The position numbers were made by a program, and so were the translations under genes. Below are positions 6,644 to 12,452 of a DNA stretch of 12,650 nt, piece by piece. Within the stretch, counting starts at the first letter, position 1, and each line of letters starts with the position of its first letter. The DNA is from Bacillota bacterium (lineage in GTDB: Bacteria > Bacillota_I > Bacilli_A > ML615J-28 > CAG-698). The stretch lies in assembly GCA_023410025.1 (NCBI GenBank), contig JAEYQM010000031.1:1-12650 (forward strand), written 5' to 3'. The notes beneath the pieces were generated by a model. The model saw nothing but the letters and a program-made list of their open reading frames with translations, was not told where the DNA came from and did not search any database.

Positions 6644-8470
6644 CTATTCATCAATATTTAATACAGCCATAAATGCAGATTGAGGAATTTCTACACTTCC
6701 TACAGACTTCATTCTCTTTTTACCTTCTTTTTGTTTATTTAGAAGCTTTTTCTTACGGCTAACGTCCCCACCATAACATTTAGCAAGTACGTCTTTTCTC
6801 ATTGCTTTAATGGTACTTCTAGCAATAATTTTACCACCTACAGCAGCTTGAACAGGAACTTCAAACATTTGTCTAGGAATTAGCTCTTTTAATTTTTCAG
6901 TTATTACTTTACCACGATTATAAGCAACATCAGTATGAACGATTGTGCTTAAGGCATCGACTTTTTCACCATTTAATAAAATATCCATTTTTACTAGTTT
7001 AGATACTTTATAACTTAAGAATTGATAGTCAAAAGATGCATAACCTTTAGTTGATGATTTTAAGCGATCAAAGAAATCAAATACAATTTCTGATAATGGC
7101 ATTTCATATACTAAAGTTACACGTGAGTCATCCAAATAAACCATGTTTTTAAAGATTCCGCGTTTGTTTTGGCAAATTTCCATAACTGTACCAACATAAG
7201 TATTTGGTAACATTATTGTTGCTTCAACATATGGTTCTTCAATATTTTTAATATAAACTGCTTCAGGCATTAATGAAGGATTTTCTACATTAATCATTGT
7301 TTGATTTGTTAGATTAACATGATAATTTACTGAAGGAGCTGTAGCGATTAAATCAATATTGAATTCTCTTTCAACTCTTTCTTGGATAATATCCATATGT
7401 AATAAGCCTAAGAAACCAACACGGAAACCAAATCCTAATGCTTGAGAGGTTTCTGGTTCAAATGTTAAGGCAGCATCATTTAGTTTTAATTTTTCTAAAG
7501 CTTCTTTTAATTCTCCGTATTTACTGTTGTCAATTGGGAATAGACCACAGAAAACCATTGGATTTAATTTACGATAACCTGGTAAAGGTTTAATTGCTGG
7601 ATTTTCAAATGTTGTAATTGTATCTCCGACAGCAACATCTTCAATGTCTTTAATTGCGGCTGTTAGAAATCCTACATCTCCAACTGTAAGAAAATCTCTC
7701 TTCTTTTCTTCAGGTGTATAAACTCCCACTTCCACAACATCAAAAACTTTATTATTCGCCATCATTTGGATTTTATCACCCTTCTTAACAGTACCGTTAA
7801 CAATTCTAATTGAAGGGATAATTCCACGATATTGATCGTAATATGAATCAAATATTAAGGCTTCAAGTGGTCCTTCTGGATCACCATTGGGAGCAGGTAC
7901 TTTGTGAACTATTTGTTCTAGAATATCTGTAATTCCAATACCAGCTTTTGCTGAAGCAAGTACTGCATCACTTGCATCTAAACCTATTACTCTTTCAATT
8001 TCTTCTCTTACCTTTTCAATGTTTGCTGATGGTAAGTCAATTTTATTAATTAATGGTAAGATTTCTAAATCATTGTCTAGTGCTAAATATACATTGGCTA
8101 GAGTTTGGGCTTCAATCCCTTGTGCAGCATCAACAACTAAAATTGCACCTTCACAAGCTGCTAAAGATCTAGAAACTTCATATGTGAAATCGACATGTCC
8201 TGGAGTATCAATTAAATGAAAAATATATTCATTACCGTCTAAACTTTTATATGTTAATTCAACGGCATTTAATTTAATTGTAATGCCTCTTTCTCTTTCT
8301 AGGTCCATAGAATCGAGTAATTGTTCTTTCATATTGCGTAATTCGACAGTATTTGTTTGTTCTAAGATACGATCGGCAAGAGTTGATTTGCCGTGGTCAA
8401 TGTGGGCAATAATTGAAAAATTACGAATTCTTTTTTGTCTTTCGAGTAGTTCAGTTTTGTTAGGAATCAT
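6644..8470 (-). CDS. lepA: Elongation factor 4 (LepA), ribosome-associated GTPase
   Basis: LepA is a translational GTPase that binds the ribosome and acts on stalled or mis-positioned complexes or during initiation; its exact role is debated. The 608-residue protein has all G-domain motifs: AHIDHGKST (22-30), RGITIK (61-66), DTPGH (89-93), NKID (142-145) and SAK. Domains II, III and V follow, then the LepA-specific C-terminal tail with the KKKLLNKQKEGKKRMK segment. LepA lacks domains IV and G' of EF-G, and the length fits exactly. The ATG at 8468-8470 is preceded by AAGAAGGA, 9 bases away. It is the first gene of the minus-strand run, with its own promoter (8501-8529). It contains no tryptophan. 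No anomalies were seen. Confidence 0.98.
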   Translation of the reverse strand: MIPNKTELLERQKRIRNFSIIAHIDHGKSTLADRILEQTNTVELRNMKEQLLDSMDLERERGITIKLNAVELTYKSLDGNEYIFHLIDTPGHVDFTYEVSRSLAACEGAILVVDAAQGIEAQTLANVYLALDNDLEILPLINKIDLPSANIEKVREEIERVIGLDASDAVLASAKAGIGITDILEQIVHKVPAPNGDPEGPLEALIFDSYYDQYRGIIPSIRIVNGTVKKGDKIQMMANNKVFDVVEVGVYTPEEKKRDFLTVGDVGFLTAAIKDIEDVAVGDTITTFENPAIKPLPGYRKLNPMVFCGLFPIDNSKYGELKEALEKLKLNDAALTFEPETSQALGFGFRVGFLGLLHMDIIQERVEREFNIDLIATAPSVNYHVNLTNQTMINVENPSLMPEAVYIKNIEEPYVEATIMLPNTYVGTVMEICQNKRGIFKNMVYLDDSRVTLVYEMPLSEIVFDFFDRLKSSTKGYASFDYQFLSYKVSKLVKMDILLNGEKVDALSTIVHTDVAYNRGKVITEKLKELIPRQMFEVPVQAAVGGKIIARSTIKAMRKDVLAKCYGGDVSRKKKLLNKQKEGKKRMKSVGSVEIPQSAFMAVLNIDE

Positions 8471-8500
8471 AATTTATTGTCCTTCTTTCTATATATATTT

Positions 8501-8529
8501 ATTTTAACATAAATTAGAAAAAATATCAA
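8501..8529 (-). promoter_or_regulatory. Sigma-A promoter of the lepA operon
   Basis: On the minus strand TTGATA (8524-8529) is followed after exactly 17 bases by TAAAAT (8501-8506), and a TG just before the -10 adds an extended -10 element. Transcription should begin near 8494, leaving a leader of roughly 24 bases that contains the lepA ribosome binding site. Confidence 0.75.
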
Positions 8530-8552
8530 TATATTTAATATTATTGATATTT
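8521..8552. promoter_or_regulatory. Perfect 10-bp dyad overlapping the lepA -35 box
   Basis: AAATATCAAT (8521-8530) and ATTGATATTT (8543-8552) are perfect reverse complements separated by 12 bases. The left arm contains the -35 hexamer of the lepA promoter, so a bound dimeric regulator would occlude polymerase. It could also be a weak terminator of the upstream 90-residue ORF, but no proper T run follows. It does not match an operator I can name. Confidence 0.4.
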
Positions 8553-8643
8553 ATCACTTCCTATTTATTATAAAAGATAAAAGAACAAAATTAAAAATAA
8601 ATATACTCATTGATTAAATATGAATATAATAAACCAGTATTTC

Positions 8644-8916
8644 TTATATTAACTCTAGTAAAGGTATATTATAATAATTACAAATCTCAACTAGTTTTTC
8701 TTGTTTTTCCTTACTAATTACCAGTTTAAATTTACCAGACATTAATACTTCATCTAATGAAAATTGATGTTCCTTTATTACTCCTTCTTCATTAATTGTC
8801 ACATCTTTAATAATTAGAATATTATTTTTACTCTTTATTCTAGAAATATTACATGTTGCTTGCATATTAATAACACCACTAATTTGTTCATCCTTTAACG
8901 TTATCAAATAAACCAT
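8644..8916 (-). CDS. Conserved-looking small protein of unknown function (90 aa)
   Basis: I do not recognise this protein. The ATG at 8914-8916 has an excellent ribosome binding site (AAGAGGTGA, 5 bases upstream), and the frame runs 90 codons to TAA, so it is probably real. The sequence reads as a soluble, mixed alpha/beta protein with alternating hydrophobic strands in the first 60 residues and an amphipathic helix near the end (KEKQEKLVEICNYYNIPLLEL). There is no signal peptide or membrane segment. The single Cys near the N-terminus and the one in the C-terminal helix do not form a metal motif. It is divergent from recU across 89 bases and is followed by lepA after about 170 bases. No clear promoter could be assigned to it. 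Confidence 0.65.
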   Translation of the reverse strand: MVYLITLKDEQISGVINMQATCNISRIKSKNNILIIKDVTINEEGVIKEHQFSLDEVLMSGKFKLVISKEKQEKLVEICNYYNIPLLELI

Positions 8917-8984
8917 AATTTCACCTCTTAATATTTTATGATAAAATTTAAGAAAGTTATATTTAATTTCCCCATATTTTATGT

Positions 8985-9001
8985 TATAATATTATTGGTG
9001 A
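8985..9001 (+). promoter_or_regulatory. recU extended -10 promoter and ribosome binding site
   Basis: TG-T-TATAAT (8982-8990) is a consensus extended -10 element. The -35 region is poor (TTTAAT at 8962-8967, 17-base spacer). GGTGA (8997-9001) lies 4 bases before the recU ATG. The predicted transcription start would fall at about 8997, leaving a leader of only about 9 bases. Confidence 0.55.
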
Positions 9002-9005
9002 TTAA

Positions 9006-9578
9006 ATGAAATATCCAACTCCTAAAAAGGTTACTGAATTAAGAAATACATTAAAAAAACAAAATGGTGTTATTTTTGAGAATGCTTTAAATATATCTAA
9101 TGATTATTATAGAATAAATAATACAGCAATTATTTATAAAAAACCAACACCAATTCAAGTTGTTAAGGTTGATTACCCTGTTAGAAGTAAAGCTAAGATA
9201 GTTGAAGCTTATTACAAGACGCCTTCTACTACCGATTATAATGGCATTTACAAAGGGAAATACATTGACTATGAAGCAAAAGAAACAAATAATTTAAGTT
9301 TTTCTTTCAAGCATATCTTTACCCATCAAATGGAACATTTAAAAAAAGTTAAAGAACATGGTGGTATTGCCTTTATTATAATATATTATAAAAGGGCAAA
9401 TGAGGTTTTTATTATTGATATTGATGTTTTCTATAAACTATATTTAGAAAATCTTAAAGATGGAGAAAAGAGCATTAAGATTGAAAAGGCAAGAGAAATA
9501 GGTGTTTTTGTTCCAATGAAATACACTCCTCCAATTGATTATCTGTGTGCAGTCGATAAATTATACTTTAATGAATAA
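9006..9578 (+). CDS. recU: Holliday junction resolvase RecU
   Basis: RecU cleaves Holliday junctions during recombinational repair and chromosome segregation in Firmicutes and Mollicutes, and also modulates RecA. The 190-residue protein carries the family signature throughout: YYRINNTAIIYKKPTPIQVV (34-53), DYPVRSKAKIVEAYY (56-70), then STTDYNG (74-80) and YIDYEAKET (86-94). Asp77, Glu90 and Lys92 correspond to the metal-binding and catalytic residues of the restriction-endonuclease-like fold. The HQMEHL and GGIAF blocks follow. Length is close to the usual 170-210. In Bacillus and relatives recU sits beside the penicillin-binding protein gene ponA. Here it is a single-gene transcript between divergent and convergent neighbours, without ponA. 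The start is supported by the match of MKYP to the family N-terminus. Confidence 0.96.
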   Translation: MKYPTPKKVTELRNTLKKQNGVIFENALNISNDYYRINNTAIIYKKPTPIQVVKVDYPVRSKAKIVEAYYKTPSTTDYNGIYKGKYIDYEAKETNNLSFSFKHIFTHQMEHLKKVKEHGGIAFIIIYYKRANEVFIIDIDVFYKLYLENLKDGEKSIKIEKAREIGVFVPMKYTPPIDYLCAVDKLYFNE

Positions 9579-9640
9579 AAGTGATAGTTCTGCTATGATA
9601 TCTACTTTGAAGATATCAGTTCAAAAGAACTATCACTTTT
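9577..9640. terminator. Nested bidirectional terminator between convergent recU and thiT
   Basis: An outer 15-bp perfect stem (9577-9591 with 9626-9640) begins inside the recU stop codon. Inside it a second 8-bp perfect stem, TGATATCT with AGATATCA (9596-9603 and 9611-9618), has a 7-base loop. A T run ends each outer arm in its own direction, so it can stop transcription both ways. It ends 3 bases before the thiT stop codon. Confidence 0.88.
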
Positions 9641-9643
9641 TAA

Positions 9644-10189
9644 TTAATTATCAAAATAAACTAAATTTGGTGTTTTATACATGAAAAATATTACAAATAA
9701 GATGCTTGCAATTATTGATGGAATCATATATGGTAAATTATATAAAGTTGATCCAATAAAATTAATATTAAAGAATAAAACTCCAGAAAAAATATGAAAT
9801 AATGTTCTTAGAATTCCAGCAACAATCATTAATAAAGTCGAAACAATATATCTCTGATTGTTATTTAATTTTGGTAATAAAGGTTTAATTAAACCAACTA
9901 TTCCTAAAATACCAAAAGCAAATATATAATCAAATGCTGCTTGGAATATTCCGGCTACAAATGAAGTAGGTAAAATTAATTGAATTAATCCAAGAATTAA
10001 TCCCCCAGCAAAACCTCCAGGTAATCCCCAACGAATCCCTAGAATAAATATAGGAAACATAGCAATTGATACTGATCCGCCACTAGTCCAAGAAAATGAA
10101 AACAATGTTCCACAAACTAAATCTAAAACTACGGCTAAAGCTGATAAGATTGCTACTTCGGTTATAAATAGTGTTTTTGTATTTCTCAT
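9644..10189 (-). CDS. thiT: Thiamine-specific ECF transporter substrate-binding component ThiT
   Basis: ThiT (YuaJ) is the membrane S-component that binds thiamine and docks onto the shared ECF ATPase/transmembrane module. The 181-residue protein has about six hydrophobic helices. The family signature SWTSGGSVSIAMFPIF (roughly 32-47), containing a Trp in the thiamine-binding loop region, is followed by the GLPGGFAGGLILGL helix. The true start is the ATG at 10187-10189, with AGGAGG 6 bases upstream. An upstream in-frame extension to 10357 would run through the riboswitch and is not credible. The TPP riboswitch in the leader strongly supports thiamine as the substrate. No EcfA/EcfT genes are in the window, as is typical for group II ECF systems. 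It terminates convergently with recU. Confidence 0.95.
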   Translation of the reverse strand: MRNTKTLFITEVAILSALAVVLDLVCGTLFSFSWTSGGSVSIAMFPIFILGIRWGLPGGFAGGLILGLIQLILPTSFVAGIFQAAFDYIFAFGILGIVGLIKPLLPKLNNNQRYIVSTLLMIVAGILRTLFHIFSGVLFFNINFIGSTLYNLPYMIPSIIASILFVIFFMYKTPNLVYFDN

Positions 10190-10231
10190 GAATCCTCCTA
10201 ATTTGAATTCAATTAAATCCATTCTCAGAGA

Positions 10232-10262
10232 TAGAAAAAAGTGCTTTATCGTAAAAGCACTT
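10232..10262 (-). terminator. Riboswitch-controlled intrinsic terminator in the thiT leader
   Basis: On the minus strand AAGTGCTTT pairs with AAAGCACTT (10254-10262 with 10239-10247) around a 6-base loop, followed by TTTTTTCTA. It lies between the aptamer and the thiT ribosome binding site, where a TPP-induced off-switch is expected. Confidence 0.88.
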
Positions 10263-10271
10263 GAATTTTTC

Positions 10272-10361
10272 AAATTGATGCTCCCTACGACAGTATTAAC
10301 TGACAGGTTCAAAGCGTCGGGTTTTACCCTCTCAACTATTAAATAGTACCGCTGCAAATTT
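10272..10361 (-). ncRNA. TPP (THI-box) riboswitch aptamer
   Basis: Read on the minus strand, the sequence contains the conserved TPP-aptamer elements in order. TTGAGA corresponds to the CTGAGA box, then GGGTAAAACCC makes a small hairpin, then come CTTTGAACCTGTCAG, TTAATACTG and CGTAGGGAGC. P1 is closed by AAATTTGC (10354-10361) with GCATCAATTT (10272-10281), with a two-base bulge. Thiamine pyrophosphate binding should favour the downstream terminator and switch off thiT when the cell has enough thiamine. Confidence 0.95.
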
Positions 10362-10377
10362 ATTTAATTGTATTTAT

Positions 10378-10406
10378 ATTATACTATATTAATTAATCTA
10401 TTGCAA
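10378..10406 (-). promoter_or_regulatory. Sigma-A promoter of thiT
   Basis: On the minus strand TTGCAA (10401-10406) and a consensus TATAAT (10378-10383) are separated by exactly 17 bases. The predicted start near 10371 is about 10 bases upstream of the riboswitch P1 stem. The -35 box lies 3 bases after the bcp stop codon, and no terminator for bcp is visible, so some read-through into thiT is possible. Confidence 0.85.
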
Positions 10407-10409
10407 GTA

Positions 10410-10871
10410 TTATAATATGCCTAAATATTTTAATATTTCAGTTGCATTTGTATCAGGTTTTGCATTTTCATAAACCTTCTCAATATAACTTTTTTCATCA
10501 ATAATGAAAGTGGTTCTTTTAATACCCATATATTTCTTACCGTAATTTACTTTTTCAGCCCATACACCATATTCTTGGACTACTTCTTTTTCAGTATCCG
10601 CAAGTAATGTAAATGGTAAATTATATTTTTCAATGAACTTTGTATGTTTGTTAGAATCATCAACACTTACTCCAAGAACATTAACTCCATGATCTTTATA
10701 TAAGTGATAATTATCCCTAAATACACATGCTTGTGTTGTACAGCCTGGTGTATCGTCTTTAGGATAAAAATATAATACAACTTTACTTCCTAAAAAGTCA
10801 GTTAAATTAACCATCTTCCCATCTTGATTTAATAAACTAAATTCAAAAGCTTTATCTCCTGCTTGTAACAT
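10410..10871 (-). CDS. bcp: Thiol peroxidase of the Bcp/PrxQ family
   Basis: Bcp is a cytosolic peroxiredoxin that reduces hydrogen peroxide and organic hydroperoxides, with thioredoxin as the usual electron donor. The 153-residue protein has the thioredoxin-fold signature FYPKDDTPGCTTQACVFRD. Cys44 is the peroxidatic Cys and Cys49 the resolving Cys five residues later, as in atypical 2-Cys PrxQ enzymes. The conserved GVSVDD, LLAD and RTTFIID blocks follow, including the active-site Arg. Length is normal for the family. The ATG at 10871 is preceded by GAAAGGA about 10 bases upstream. It is monocistronic, with its own extended -10 promoter (10894-10902). A partial PerR-like dyad overlaps that promoter, which would make sense for peroxide control but is not proven. 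Confidence 0.96.
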   Translation of the reverse strand: MLQAGDKAFEFSLLNQDGKMVNLTDFLGSKVVLYFYPKDDTPGCTTQACVFRDNYHLYKDHGVNVLGVSVDDSNKHTKFIEKYNLPFTLLADTEKEVVQEYGVWAEKVNYGKKYMGIKRTTFIIDEKSYIEKVYENAKPDTNATEILKYLGIL

Positions 10872-10885
10872 ATTCCCACGTCCTT

Positions 10886-10902
10886 TCTAAATTATTATAG
10901 CA
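10886..10902 (-). promoter_or_regulatory. bcp extended -10 promoter with a partial PerR-like box
   Basis: On the minus strand TGC-TATAAT (10894-10902) is a consensus extended -10 element with a poor -35. The 15 bases 10886-10900, read on the minus strand, match the PerR consensus TTATAATnATTATAA at 10 of 14 fixed positions. AT-rich DNA makes such partial matches common. Confidence 0.5.
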
Positions 10903-10923
10903 TAAATTACATTGTTTTACTAA

Positions 10924-10957
10924 AATAATGCCCTTCTGTGAGAAGATTATTTTTTAT
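10924..10957. terminator. Hairpin with T run upstream of the bcp promoter
   Basis: AATAAT-gcc-CTTCT (10924-10937) pairs with AGAAG-ATTATT (10941-10951) around GTG, with a 3-base bulge, and six T (10950-10955) overlap the end of the plus-strand side. On the minus strand it can act as a second terminator after the lipoprotein gene. No plus-strand gene leads into it. Confidence 0.5.
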
Positions 10958-10984
10958 AAATGGACAAATATACAATTAATCTTC

Positions 10985-11014
10985 TAAAAAACGACATGAT
11001 TTTTATGATGTTTT
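10985..11014 (-). terminator. Terminator of the lipoprotein gene
   Basis: On the minus strand AAAACATCAT pairs with ATGTCGTTTT (11005-11014 with 10988-10997; one mismatch and one wobble) around a 7-base loop, continuing into TTTTTTAG. It begins about 5 bases after the TAA stop of the lipoprotein gene. Confidence 0.65.
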
Positions 11015-11018
11015 ATGG

Positions 11019-11528
11019 TTAATTTATATATTGAAAAGTAGCATCATCAAAATCAATATTCTTTGTTCTTACAACTAAAACAGATACATATGGTTGTGTT
11101 CCATCAATTACATCAGATGGTACACGTTTTAGAAAAAACTTGATTTCTAATACACCATTATCTAATTTTATGTTTTTTATTGTTTCATCTTTTTTACGAA
11201 CACTTGTATACATATATAATATTATTGTTTCTTTATTAAAATCTATTTCAGGAATTATACTAAAAATTTTTTTAGATTCTTCTTTATTTCTAATTATAAA
11301 TGTTCTAGATTCTGGTGAGGTTAGGTCTTCTTCAAATTCAAAATATTCTTTACCATTCTCATCAATTTTTACAATTGTCTTATGTGCTCCATATGTACTA
11401 TTATTATCTAAGAAATCTTGTTTAAAAATGACTTCTTCGTCTATTATTTTTAGATCATATTTATTCTTACACCCACTAACAAACAAAGTAATTATTAAAA
11501 AAACAATTAATAAAAATAATTTTTTCAT
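11019..11528 (-). CDS. Small lipoprotein of unknown function
   Basis: The first 20 residues are a lipoprotein signal peptide: KK, a long hydrophobic run, then the lipobox VSGC with Cys20 as the lipidated residue. The protein should therefore be anchored on the outer face of the membrane. The mature part is about 150 residues, hydrophilic and apparently beta-rich. Its second half (KETIILYMYTS near 99-109, then VPSDVIDGTQPYVSVLVVRT near 136-155) faintly resembles the small extracytoplasmic fold of PrcB-C-like proteins, which I would not use for naming. The ATG at 11528 has AAGGAG 7 bases upstream. It has its own promoter and terminator. No enzymatic motif was seen. Confidence 0.85.
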   Translation of the reverse strand: MKKLFLLIVFLIITLFVSGCKNKYDLKIIDEEVIFKQDFLDNNSTYGAHKTIVKIDENGKEYFEFEEDLTSPESRTFIIRNKEESKKIFSIIPEIDFNKETIILYMYTSVRKKDETIKNIKLDNGVLEIKFFLKRVPSDVIDGTQPYVSVLVVRTKNIDFDDATFQYIN

Positions 11529-11593
11529 ATTTATTCTCCTTTTTTAAAAAATTAAATTATGAAAATTATCATTTGTCTTTCTATTGTATGTAT

Positions 11594-11623
11594 ATTATGT
11601 ATTATTAATATAGTAATTTTCAA
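11594..11623 (-). promoter_or_regulatory. Likely sigma-A promoter of the lipoprotein gene
   Basis: On the minus strand TTGAAA (11618-11623) and CATAAT (11594-11599) are separated by 18 bases, each one mismatch from consensus. The leader would be about 60 bases and holds the AAGGAG site. Confidence 0.5.
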
Positions 11624-11694
11624 ATTAATTATAACATTTATAATTTTTAATTTCTACTAAATTATGGTTCTTTTCAATATAATGACTGATTAGA

Positions 11695-11979
11695 CTATTC
11701 AAAAATACCATATTCATATTCTGAATATGCTTCTTTCAAATCTATAGGCATTTGTTCATTGTAAATATTATTTACTGTTACACTAGTAAATAATGAAATT
11801 GAATAGCGATATGTTTCATTTACTATTTTTTCATAATTGTTAAAGAAATAATATTATTAATCTTCAAACCTCTTTCAAAATAGTATTCATATTTTTCTTC
11901 TAAAAATATCTAATATATCAATGCCAACGATACACCAACCGCTAAAGGAATTATTAAATAAATAATCTTTTTCTAACAT
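11695..11979 (-). pseudogene. Decayed small membrane-anchored protein gene
   Basis: Reading the minus strand from ATG (11977-11979), the frame fails at once. One extra base in the A run (11968-11972) restores MLEKKIIYL followed by a hydrophobic membrane segment (IIPLAVGVSLALIY). An in-frame TAG at 11910-11912 then interrupts it. The same frame continues with IFLEEKYEYYFERGLKINN, and a second frame shift (about 11845-11865) leads into NNYEKIVNETYRYSISLF and on to a stop at 11695-11697, ending EYEYGIFE. The restored product would be about 94 residues: one membrane segment plus an extracytoplasmic Tyr/Glu-rich domain. No family was recognised. It follows the two-TM gene by 22 bases and probably belonged to the same operon. 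Sequencing error cannot explain three separate lesions easily. Confidence 0.6.
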
Positions 11980-12001
11980 CCTAAAGTTAAGTTAATTTTT
12001 G

Positions 12002-12436
12002 TTAATTCAAAATCTCTGCTAACTTTGTATGCTCTAAATAAATGAACGTATAAGTATTATTTTTTACAGTCCCGTTAACATCTAGTTTAATTCTTATACC
12101 ATTTTTATCTTCAATAATTGGATAATAATATTTTACTTCTGTTGCAATGTCACCAATAGCTTTGGCTTTTCCATAATCCACTACCTCTCCTGTGATGGTC
12201 TCAAAAGTTTTGTTTTTGACACTATTTAAATCTCGGGAATAAGGAATAAATTTGATCAAAAAAAATATTATAAAAGCCATTGTTATTATAATTATGCTAA
12301 AAAAACCAACTTTGTTTTTAACCATAATTTTATTTTTTAGAATTATTGTAATAGCTATTGTAATAATTAAAAGTATTATTCCAATTAAATATAGCCAAAA
12401 GTTTTGATAAAACCTACTTACCAATGTTGATTCCAT
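12002..12436 (-). CDS. Small two-TM protein with extracytoplasmic C-terminal domain, unknown function
   Basis: This 144-residue protein has membrane segments at about 14-34 and 43-65, joined by a short Lys-rich loop (KNKIMVKNK) that should face the cytoplasm. Both termini therefore lie outside. The C-terminal 75 residues (TGEVVDYGKA, then YYPIIEDKNGIRIKL, then TYTFIYLEH) have the beta pattern of DUF3592-like domains; this is a resemblance, not an assignment. The ATG at 12436 has AGGAGG 9 bases upstream, and only 16 bases separate it from the stop of the preceding gene, so it is probably co-transcribed with that gene. Its placement directly after a protein cut by the window edge would suit an accessory or immunity partner, but this is inference only. 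Confidence 0.8.
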   Translation of the reverse strand: MESTLVSRFYQNFWLYLIGIILLIITIAITIILKNKIMVKNKVGFFSIIIITMAFIIFFLIKFIPYSRDLNSVKNKTFETITGEVVDYGKAKAIGDIATEVKYYYPIIEDKNGIRIKLDVNGTVKNNTYTFIYLEHTKLAEILN

Positions 12437-12452
12437 TTTTTTGTGTCCTCCT

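Noticed and set aside
8019..8507. Two plus-strand frames (8019-8219, 8283-8507)
   Set aside because: They are antisense to the highly conserved G domain of lepA, and composition follows from the reverse complement.
8597..8643. Terminator after the 90-residue ORF
   Set aside because: Only a 5-bp ATACT/AGTAT pairing with a large loop and no proper T run could be found, so no terminator is claimed.
10190..10357. An in-frame 56-residue N-terminal extension of ThiT
   Set aside because: It would be translated from the TPP riboswitch and terminator. The ATG at 10189 has a strong AGGAGG and gives the normal family length.
11140..11547. A 135-codon plus-strand frame
   Set aside because: It is antisense to the lipoprotein gene, which has a clear signal peptide, ribosome binding site and promoter. 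The plus frame has no ribosome binding site.
11563..11578. A Fur-like half site (TGATAAT on the minus strand) in the lipoprotein leader
   Set aside because: One half matches the 7-1-7 consensus, but the other matches only 4 of 7 positions, which is expected by chance in this composition.
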